A DNA stretch of 64,000 nucleotides, taken from assembly GCF_014201375.1 (NCBI RefSeq), contig NZ_JACHDZ010000002.1, positions 558,001 to 622,000 of the forward strand. The letters run 5' to 3'. The notes beneath the pieces are model-generated. The model was given only the letters and a program-made list of their open reading frames with translations. It had not been told where the DNA came from and did no database searches. Positions 25,716 through 32,115 of this stretch are shown here, piece by piece. Origin of the DNA: Tunturiibacter empetritectus. GTDB taxonomy: Bacteria; Acidobacteriota; Terriglobia; Terriglobales; Acidobacteriaceae. Position numbers and translations under genes: made by a program. How positions within the stretch are numbered: position 1 is the stretch's first letter; each line of letters opens with the position of its first letter.

Positions 25716-26393
25716 ATGATGAAGAGAAAAGGAAGCAAGGCAACGAAGAAGGCGGCGGCCATCAGCTCTCAGGCCACTGCACGCATGACAACGAAGCACC
25801 CTGCGCAACCTCGGTCGACACATCGCGCATACGCGAACAGCGGCAAGAGATACGCGCTCTCCAATGATCAACTCCGCCATATCTTCGATCTCTTGGAAAA
25901 AGATGAGAGCATGCGGGATTTGCGCGAAGTAGCGGCGATCATCTCGAACACGGGTATAAGGACGGGCGAACTGTGTCAGCTTCGCTGGGCCGATGTCGAT
26001 GTTCACCGGCGTAGGCTCATTCTCGCGAACACGATGAGTGCGTTCGAACGCTATGTACCTTTCGGACCGAAGACCCTTCAGGTTCTGGAAGTGCGTCGTG
26101 AACGCGGACCGGAAGCGGAATACATCTTGGGTAGGTCACCTCGGGCCCTCCTCCACCGCGTTTCTCATCAGCTTCGCACCGTTTGCGACAGTATTGGCGT
26201 TAGCGAAGTCACACTTCACCTCCTGCGGCGCACGTTCTTTGCACGCCTGGTCAATTCTGGAGCGAGCCTCGACTCGTGCATGATAATCGGCGGATGGAGG
26301 TCGCTTTCGACGATGACCAGGTTAATCCCGGGCACGGAGGACTGGTTCAAGTTTGCCGCTCGCAACCAGGCGCGTATTGAGGAGGAGCTGTAA
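25716..26393 (+). CDS. Short tyrosine recombinase homologue lacking the catalytic Tyr, Int2
   Basis: A 225-residue protein with a basic N-terminus (about 45 residues) and only a catalytic-type domain; the core-binding domain is missing. Present are R82 (TGIRTGELCQLRW), H168-x-x-R171 (HLLRRTFFARL) and W194 (GGWRSLSTM). Where the nucleophile Tyr should lie, nine residues after the H/W box, there is L203 (TRLIPG). Unless another Tyr substitutes, it cannot cleave DNA. It may act as a regulator or as a partner of the neighbouring recombinases, or be decaying. It has a strong ribosome binding site inside leader motif D. Confidence 0.85.
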   Translation: MMKRKGSKATKKAAAISSQATARMTTKHPAQPRSTHRAYANSGKRYALSNDQLRHIFDLLEKDESMRDLREVAAIISNTGIRTGELCQLRWADVDVHRRRLILANTMSAFERYVPFGPKTLQVLEVRRERGPEAEYILGRSPRALLHRVSHQLRTVCDSIGVSEVTLHLLRRTFFARLVNSGASLDSCMIIGGWRSLSTMTRLIPGTEDWFKFAARNQARIEEEL

Positions 26394-26465
26394 CCGACGA
26401 CCGGGCTGAACTTCGCGTCCACCCAATGAGTGCATGCCGTCGGCAACGCTCGGGACGAATATTAC

Positions 26466-26479
26466 AACTCCTAGGAGTT
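26466..26479. repeat. 14-bp perfect palindrome
   Basis: AACTCCTAGGAGTT, in the gap between Int2 and the second HTH gene. A candidate operator or recombinase site. Confidence 0.5.
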
Positions 26480-26588
26480 ACGCGACTGGGGTGGACTCGC
26501 AAGTGTGCGACGCATGGGACCGCCAGATGCACTGACCTATGCCTCGTTAGAAATATTTTGGGATAATTCAGCCTCGAACCTCTATTTC

Positions 26589-26608
26589 GGTATTTACCTC
26601 CAAGGAAG
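26589..26608 (+). promoter_or_regulatory. Island leader motif, copy E
   Basis: GGTATTTACCTCCAAGGAAG, 37 bases before ATG 26646. Unlike the other copies it is not at the ribosome binding site; a separate GAGG precedes the ATG. Confidence 0.55.
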
Positions 26609-26645
26609 AAATTCTTCCCGAAGAGTCGATACAGAAAGAGGTTTT

Positions 26646-26876
26646 ATGAGTCTCAGTGCAGAACAACCGCTCGGATTACTACGAGACGAGCGCCGACTCC
26701 TTCTTCGAAGTGACATTGAGTCGTTACTTCAGCTGCCGGAAGAGAAGGTTCAACAACTCATCAATACGCGCCAGATCACGGCATTGCGCATCGCTGGCGA
26801 AGAACGATTCGATTCCAGGGATCTCGATCAATTGATCGAGTCCTACAAAAGTACTGCCGAGAGGAGGCCCCAATGA
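26646..26876 (+). CDS. Excisionase-like DNA-binding protein
   Basis: A 76-residue protein from ATG 26646 with AAAGAGG four bases upstream. RRLLLRSDIESLLQLPEEKVQQLINTRQITALRIAGEERFDSRDLDQLIESYKS is a MerR/excisionase-like winged helix: helix-turn-helix, then a wing with RIAGEERF and DLDQLIES. Its TGA overlaps the ATG of Int3 (26873-26876), so the two are coupled and probably work together. A longer frame from 26505 has no start signal. Confidence 0.8.
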   Translation: MSLSAEQPLGLLRDERRLLLRSDIESLLQLPEEKVQQLINTRQITALRIAGEERFDSRDLDQLIESYKSTAERRPQ

Positions 26877-28309
26877 CGAAAGGCGAGATGATGCCAAAAT
26901 ACGAGGCAGGTGAACGAACCTGCCCAATCTGTACCGCACCTCTTCCCGCCCATCAAGTCTGGCCGGGGGCGAAATATCACTTCTGCGGAAAGCCTGAATG
27001 CGCGGTGGTCGTCAAGGCGATAAAAAGTGGTCGCTATGTTGGCTCCAATGAACGCAGGTGCGAGGGTGCTGACTGCAACAACTATGTTCCTGAGGGTAGG
27101 TACGGGTCTCGGTCCAGTTACCTCACCTGCTCGGCACAATGCTGGTATCACCGTCACCTAAAGGGGAACCTGGTTCTGACGTGCGGTTGTGGCTGCGGTC
27201 AGGATGTTCTGCGACCGTGTAAGCGAAAAACGGCTACCGGACTTGTATTCGTGTCGAAAAGGCATCTGAGCGACTATCTCATCAATAAATATCTGACAGA
27301 CTGCTGCGGGCCATTCCGAGAGCTTGTCGATGAGTATCTGAATGGCTTCGCCACTTTGCACTATGAAAATCTGGCGACAGTTCGGACTGGGCTCGGTCCC
27401 TTCTTCCTGTTCCTGAACGAACAGGGCATCGCTTCCCTTGAAGACGTTGCTCCCAAGACAGTAACCCAATACCTTGTGTGGGCGGAGAAGTCGGGCCGTC
27501 GCGGTGCGATTCATGACATTTCAGTTGTCTTGACATTCTTTAAGTGGATGATTGCCGAAGGTCGTCGGAAGGCCGGGAATCCGGTGGTTGGGTTGATTCA
27601 CAACCAGCGGAAGAAGCGGCGCAGCCCGCGTCCCTACGCAAACCATGAGATCGATTTCATTTGGAAGCTCCTTCGGGAACGGGGTAATTCACGCCTGCGG
27701 CTCGCAGCAGCCATTGCCGAGGAAGCCGGTCTCCGTATTAGCGAGATCTGTCGACTGCGTGTCGCCGATATTGACATGGTCCAACAGCGTATCTTTGTTG
27801 GCTTACCGACCAAGACAAAACGCGAGCGATTGGCCTTCTTTTCGCACAAAACCGCACAGTGCTGCGACGCCTGGATGCGGGAACGTGACCCCGAGTGTGG
27901 CCACGATTACCTGTTCTACAACACCCGAGGGAATATGTTGACGTGTAAAGCCCTCGCCGACGAGTTCAAGCGCGTTCTTTGCACGACATACAGGGGTAAG
28001 AAGGTCAACGACACAGGTTTGGACAGGTGGTCGACGCACCGGCTTCGCCATACTATGGCGACTAACCTCGTTTCCGGCGGTGCCGACGCGGCAACGGTGA
28101 TGGCCGCGGGCGGATGGGTTAGCTTTGACTCGATGGCCGGATACGCCCAGGTCGACCCGGCAGTCTCTCGTCGCGGTTACCAGGAGGCAATGCGCGTTGC
28201 CGATGAGCAGAAGCAATCCGTGCCACGCACCAAATCCCTTACTCCTGCGGAACTTCTGAAGTGGCGACAGGTGACAGCTGTAAAGTCGCAATTGGTCGGC
28301 GTTCGCTAA
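26873..28309 (+). CDS. Tyrosine recombinase with Cys-rich N-terminal domain, Int3
   Basis: A 478-residue protein. Residues 10-118 hold twelve cysteines in pairs (C17/C20, C38/C43, C63/C68, C86/C90, C104/C106/C108/C116), suggesting two or three zinc-binding units. Next come the core-binding domain (about 145-240, ELVDEYLNGFATLHYENLATVRTGL) and the catalytic domain with R288 (AGLRISEICRLRV), H389-x-x-R392 (HRLRHTMAT), W415 in place of the second His (AGGWVSFDSMAGY) and Y424. Trp is seen at this place in other family members, so it may be active. It overlaps the upstream HTH gene by four bases. Confidence 0.9.
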   Translation: MTKGEMMPKYEAGERTCPICTAPLPAHQVWPGAKYHFCGKPECAVVVKAIKSGRYVGSNERRCEGADCNNYVPEGRYGSRSSYLTCSAQCWYHRHLKGNLVLTCGCGCGQDVLRPCKRKTATGLVFVSKRHLSDYLINKYLTDCCGPFRELVDEYLNGFATLHYENLATVRTGLGPFFLFLNEQGIASLEDVAPKTVTQYLVWAEKSGRRGAIHDISVVLTFFKWMIAEGRRKAGNPVVGLIHNQRKKRRSPRPYANHEIDFIWKLLRERGNSRLRLAAAIAEEAGLRISEICRLRVADIDMVQQRIFVGLPTKTKRERLAFFSHKTAQCCDAWMRERDPECGHDYLFYNTRGNMLTCKALADEFKRVLCTTYRGKKVNDTGLDRWSTHRLRHTMATNLVSGGADAATVMAAGGWVSFDSMAGYAQVDPAVSRRGYQEAMRVADEQKQSVPRTKSLTPAELLKWRQVTAVKSQLVGVR

Positions 28310-28341
28310 CGTTGCGTGTAATCGAGGTTACACGCAACGTT
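28308..28341 (+). terminator. 14-bp inverted repeat at the end of Int3
   Basis: AACGTTGCGTGTAA (28308-28321), loop TCGAGG, TTACACGCAACGTT (28328-28341), overlapping the Int3 stop codon. There is no T-run after it (TATATAATG follows), so it may be a terminator or a protein-binding site. A GCACTTAAGTGC palindrome follows at 28362-28373. Confidence 0.5.
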
Positions 28342-28448
28342 TATATAATGCTGTTTATAAAGCACTTAAGTGCGACTACATGCGGTAAAGTAGTGTTTAG
28401 CCGCTTCCAGACGAACGGGATGAAATACGAGCCAGGAGAGAAGGTTCC

Positions 28449-29285
28449 ATGAATTTTGAGCCGTTTTTGAATCACCTGCACACTCTGAAACAATGTAGTC
28501 CACAAACCATTAAGGCGTATCGCAACGACCTCAAACTGTTTGGAGCCTTTCTCCAGGACCGGTCGGTGTCCCGCATCAGTCGGGTCGATCACGCGCTCGT
28601 CAGTGAGTACATCGAATACATGCGACAGCAGCCAAATCCTAGGTTCGGACGGACAGGACTCGCCGATGCTTCTATTGCACGCCGTCTGGCTGCCGTATCC
28701 AGTTACCTTGAGTTCGTCCGCGTCAGCGATCCGAAGCTCCGGAATCCTTTAAAGGACTTGTCCAGGAGGTGGCAGAAAAACAACGAGCCGAAGCCGGTCG
28801 AAGACTACACGCTGGATTTGCTGTTGGCGAGCATCCCGAATGTCCGAGATCGAGTCCTCTTCAGCCTGCTACTCGCGACCGGACTGAGAGTATCCGAGGT
28901 CCACCAACTCAACCGTGATTCAATCTGCATCGACCAGGAGACTGACCCAAAGGGAAAGGTACATGTTATTGGATCTGGACAGGTCGTGGGGAAAGGCGGC
29001 AAACGCCGGAAGTTCTACGTGGATGAAACAACTGTGTTCGCGTTTGCCGAATATGTTGAGGCTCGTCGAGACGACAACCCTGCTTTGTTTCTTTCCGAAC
29101 GCAAGCAGCGGATGTCTGTCCGAGCGATTCAATACACCTTGGACGCCTGGTGCCGGAAATTGGGCTTCTCCCACATCAACGTCCACCGGTTGCGGCATAC
29201 CTTTGCAACACGGTTAATCGTGCTAATCTTTGGCGCATGTCGATCATTGGAGAGTGGTGGAACGAACTCGGCTCCAAGATGGTGA
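28449..29285 (+). CDS. Truncated XerC/D-like tyrosine recombinase, Int4
   Basis: A 278-residue frame starting at ATG 28449 behind GGAGAGAAGG. The N-terminal core-binding domain (FLNHLHTLKQCSPQTIKAYRNDLKLFGAFL) and catalytic R147 (ATGLRVSEV) and H246-x-x-R249 (HRLRHTFATRL) are present. Directly after FATRL the homology stops (about base 29215), and the frame runs into the next gene to end LESGGTNSAPRW. The second His box and the nucleophile Tyr are missing. It is therefore a 3'-truncated, inactive recombinase, cut where the avidin-like gene joins. Confidence 0.8.
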   Translation: MNFEPFLNHLHTLKQCSPQTIKAYRNDLKLFGAFLQDRSVSRISRVDHALVSEYIEYMRQQPNPRFGRTGLADASIARRLAAVSSYLEFVRVSDPKLRNPLKDLSRRWQKNNEPKPVEDYTLDLLLASIPNVRDRVLFSLLLATGLRVSEVHQLNRDSICIDQETDPKGKVHVIGSGQVVGKGGKRRKFYVDETTVFAFAEYVEARRDDNPALFLSERKQRMSVRAIQYTLDAWCRKLGFSHINVHRLRHTFATRLIVLIFGACRSLESGGTNSAPRW

Positions 29286-29671
29286 TCTTTCCAGTGGGAA
29301 ACGACCCACGTATCATCACGGGGACTTACCACACTGCGGTAGGGTCCGCACAGCAACGTAACTATGGCCTTGCTGGTGGTTGCGACGCAGCGGGTGGAAC
29401 GAGCCAAACTGTCGGCTGGGCAGTGGCCTTTGAGCCACCCGATGCCGACAAGCCCGAACCGTCAACTTGCGCTTGGAGCGGACAGCTTCATGAAACCGCG
29501 CCTGATGGCTCGCCTCTGGAGTTCATAGCCTCTACTTGGGTACTCACCAGCGCATCAGACGCTGCTGACGATTGGGAGTCGACCCAGGTTGGTAAGAACT
29601 ATTTCTTCAGAAATCCTCCGACTCCCGATCAATTGAATCGAGCAATTTCTTTAATCCGACAACGCCGATAA
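29237..29671 (+). CDS. Avidin/streptavidin-family protein
   Basis: A 144-residue protein from ATG 29237, a beta-barrel family that binds biotin tightly. The order of motifs is that of streptavidin: GEWWNELGS (N9, S13), ITGTYHTAVG (Y31, T33), VGWAVAF, STCAWSGQ (S76, W80), ASTWVLTS (W101), DDWESTQVG (W113). Compared with streptavidin ligands, N23, S27, Y43, S88, W92, W108 and W120 are kept, while S45 is T33, W79 is F65, T90 is C78 and D128 is N121. No signal peptide is present, unlike streptavidin, so it is probably cytoplasmic. No clear ribosome binding site precedes the ATG; the start overlaps the truncated integrase frame. A 29-residue longer frame upstream reads integrase-derived DNA. Confidence 0.9.
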   Translation: MSIIGEWWNELGSKMVIFPVGNDPRIITGTYHTAVGSAQQRNYGLAGGCDAAGGTSQTVGWAVAFEPPDADKPEPSTCAWSGQLHETAPDGSPLEFIASTWVLTSASDAADDWESTQVGKNYFFRNPPTPDQLNRAISLIRQRR

Positions 29672-29879
29672 TTCTGTTGAATCGTGTACTCCAACCTCCA
29701 TTCTCTCGCGAGACAGCGATGCAGCTGAATGGAAGTAATAGGTCTAGAAGAGTCCAGATTCATGATCATCGGCCAGCCGAGTTGAAGCCGCTGGCTTTAT
29801 GAACGCGTTAGCCAATCATGTCTCGAGAATGATGGTACTTACCAAAAAATGAATCGACCGGACGCCGATCGGTTTCGCA

Positions 29880-30887
29880 TTAGGCCAGGCGATCGCTACC
29901 CACGACATCAGGGATGGACTGGAGTGCAGGGTGTCGAGCCGCCATAGGCTCTTTCGGCAGAAGCGGCTCCCTCTGCTCTGCTGTTAGTCTGCAATGCTCT
30001 CGAACTACAGAAACCCAGTTCTCATACCAATACCAACTGCCTTCCACACTGCTGCCGTATCCTTTTTTGGGATTCTTAGCGTCTTTCTCCTTCCAGAGTT
30101 CCGTATGCTGATGCATTCCAAAATTTCGATAGCCTTCTTCTTTCATCATCTTTAGGATGGTGCCCGGCTTATATTTCTTACGTTCAGTCTCCTTGAGGAT
30201 GACCTTATTCATCATGCTCTCTGCCTCAGAACCCGCTGCAATGAATTCGACCACCCGATCCGCAGTATTTTTGTTCTGAGAGGTCTTCTTTACAAAGGCG
30301 ATGCGGTAGGAGTACCGAGGATCGTCAAACTCATCTTGCCCCATCTCCGCCTCAAATTGAGCGACGAAGGAGCGGATGTGTGGCGGCAGATCGGTTTGGC
30401 TCGCCAACTCCTTCGCGGTTCGTTCATCGATGGTGGAGAATTGGATACTAAACGCCTGCTCACTCTCTAGCCCATACTTAGAATCGAACAGCCTCTTGAT
30501 GGCGGAGTTAAAATTAAGCGCAGCGGCCATAAACTTTGCACTGAGCTGACTGTCAATACGCATGGTCATCTGATGCTCAATCTCATGGCGAATCCCAATT
30601 AGGAACATCAAGTTTGACCTGACGAGATGATCGACCGGACACTGTACAGAATCGAGGCACTGTTCCAGACTCCAATGCCTCTCAGCGCCATAACGAGTCT
30701 TGAGAAACTTCGGTCTCCCATTAGGGTTGAGTTGGCGGTATTCCACGCGTATCTTCCGATAATGAGCATGGAGCAAGTATGTCCACGCTACAACAGTCGT
30801 GACGATAAATAGCTCTGACTTGAATTCAATTTGGGGGTTATTGTAGATTTGCACTGCCGTGAGCATCGCCTCACGGGCCTTCTTCAC
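29880..30887 (-). CDS. DUF3644-domain protein
   Basis: A 335-residue soluble protein, GTG start at 30887 (VKKAREAMLTAVQIYNNPQIEFKSELF is the typical beginning). RHWSLEQCLD and CPVDHLVRSNLMFLIGIRHEIEHQM mark DUF3644. R100-x4-H105 matches the R-x4-6-H motif of HEPN-type RNases; that DUF3644 is HEPN-like is inference from this motif and the helical content. The C-terminal part contains KYKPGTILKMMKEEGYRNFGMHQHTELW, resembling a winged helix. DUF3644 genes are common in mobile elements and defence regions. It is opposite in strand to all other island genes and has no close partner. Confidence 0.8.
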   Translation of the reverse strand: MKKAREAMLTAVQIYNNPQIEFKSELFIVTTVVAWTYLLHAHYRKIRVEYRQLNPNGRPKFLKTRYGAERHWSLEQCLDSVQCPVDHLVRSNLMFLIGIRHEIEHQMTMRIDSQLSAKFMAAALNFNSAIKRLFDSKYGLESEQAFSIQFSTIDERTAKELASQTDLPPHIRSFVAQFEAEMGQDEFDDPRYSYRIAFVKKTSQNKNTADRVVEFIAAGSEAESMMNKVILKETERKKYKPGTILKMMKEEGYRNFGMHQHTELWKEKDAKNPKKGYGSSVEGSWYWYENWVSVVREHCRLTAEQREPLLPKEPMAARHPALQSIPDVVGSDRLA

Positions 30888-31227
30888 TAACTCATTGGCA
30901 ACAGAGCCTACGCTTCGTTTACGCTTGGCTATAGTGCAATGAGTTTATGCGAAAGTTCGCTTTATGGTCCGATCGGTAAACAACTAGGTTCAATGTATGT
31001 TTCGAAAATCCGTTCGGATAAACACAATTTCCCGAAATAATATTTCCAGCTACTTCATCAACTCCTTGAAGGCCGCTCGCACTTAAAGAAAGCCCTTAGA
31101 CATAATTGTAGAAAGTCTCGCTTGGAAGATCCTTCTAGAGCTGGACACCTTGGCGGAGGAGATCATCGAGAACCTCGAATCCGGCCTAGCCAGCTTTCGC
31201 GCCGTTCTCATTGTCTAACGGGAGACA
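30888..31227. other. Intergenic region with a short coding-like remnant
   Basis: No complete gene. One frame ending at TAA 31216-31218 reads LELDTLAEEIIENLESGLASFRAVLIV, a charged amphipathic helix that resembles the C-terminal end of some type I restriction methylase subunits; too short to assign. Confidence 0.4.
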
Positions 31228-31620
31228 GTGTATCGGAGTATTCCCGGAGAGACTACGACGAGCGACGACGCGGAGGGACGCACATCAGTCTTGGGAATGA
31301 AACTTGAAATCCTAGACGCCGAGGCCGAGACGGTGCGGCGTATCTTCGAGATGTCAGCCAGCGGCGTGACCGTTCCCGGAATCGGAGGACATGGAATGCC
31401 GAACACGTTACTGCCCCGAAGGTTGGGAAGCTGAACGTCCGTGGAACCAGACGCGCGTTCGCCGTATCCTCCGGCAGGAACGCCACGTAGGGACCGTGGT
31501 GTGGAACCGGATGAACCGAGTCACGAACCCACGCACTGGGCGGGTTAAGTTGCATGCGAATCTTCCCGCAGATATTCTGAGAGTGTCTGGACGCACAGAG
31601 CCAAATTGGAAGAATGGTCG
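31228..31620 (+). pseudogene. Remnant of a large serine recombinase
   Basis: Two frames in succession match the region after the catalytic domain of large serine recombinases: EILDAEAETVRRIFEMSASGVTV (first frame, from 31228) and, after a frame change near 31390, PWNQTRVRRILRQERHVGTVVWNRMNRVTNPRTGRV. The N-terminal catalytic serine domain and most of the C-terminal part are absent. Confidence 0.65.
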
Positions 31621-31631
31621 ACCATTCTTCC
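31608..31631. repeat. 24-bp perfect palindrome near the right end
   Basis: Arms GGAAGAATGGTC (31608-31619) and GACCATTCTTCC (31620-31631), no spacer. It lies at the end of the serine recombinase remnant, 167 bases inside attR, and just before a degenerate copy of the tRNA-Ser terminator region (31636-31665). Confidence 0.7.
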
Positions 31632-31797
31632 CGTACTGTGTTACACATTTGCTACACTTTTTCGCGTTTCGCGTTGATATAAGGTGGTACGGAGCGGTAT
31701 GATCCACGATGTGGCGAAGGCCACAAAAACCGCACCCGGAGCGGCTGAATCGATGTATCTGCAAGATTTCAGGCGACCTTCGGAAATGACTAGAGAA

Positions 31798-31816
31798 AAT
31801 CCCTCCTCTTCCGCCA
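31798..31816 (+). other. attR: 19-base copy of the tRNA-Ser 3' end
   Basis: AATCCCTCCTCTTCCGCCA, identical to 22353-22371. It is the right boundary of the island. No tRNA gene surrounds it. 31817-32115 beyond it holds no gene I can support. Confidence 0.88.
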
Positions 31817-32115
31817 CCCTATAACTCCGGGCCGCGGACACCCGTCCGACAGGAGCGAAATCGCCGTCGAGTCCATACATTTCGTTATGACTAAACCCAT
31901 TGTGGCTGAGCCTACGCGAAAGTTTGCAAGACATAGGTGTCGGCGTAAGCGTCGCGTGAGAGTGACATTCGGTAGTTATAATCAGTCGTTTGACAATCCC
32001 GCCACAGGAAAGCTATTAAAACATTCATTGATAACCCCCAACAATACGTAGCCCGTAATCCCCCATTCACACCTCATTGATCGGAGGTTAATCGCCAGCC
32101 CTATAGCTTAGGGAT

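Larger units (their letters stand above)
22353..31816. mobile_element. Integrative genomic island in tRNA-Ser(UGA), about 9.5 kb
   Basis: Bounded by 19-base direct repeats (22353-22371 and 31798-31816), with the integrase next to the tRNA. Cargo: four tyrosine recombinase genes, a recombinase remnant, two excisionase-like HTH genes, an ADP-ribosyltransferase-like protein, an avidin homologue, a DUF3644 protein and a decayed serine recombinase. No replication, capsid or conjugation genes are seen, so it is an integrated cargo element rather than a complete phage or ICE. The mosaic of broken recombinases suggests several rounds of insertion. Confidence 0.85.

Noticed and set aside
29150-29236. 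Longer start for the avidin-like protein
   Set aside because: The extra 29 residues are translated from the integrase gene in another frame; avidin similarity begins at MSIIGEWWN.
25716-29285. Known recombinase-in-trio element
   Set aside because: Three tyrosine recombinases lie in a row, but they do not overlap each other, an HTH gene intervenes, one lacks Tyr and one is truncated, so the defined trio arrangement is not met.
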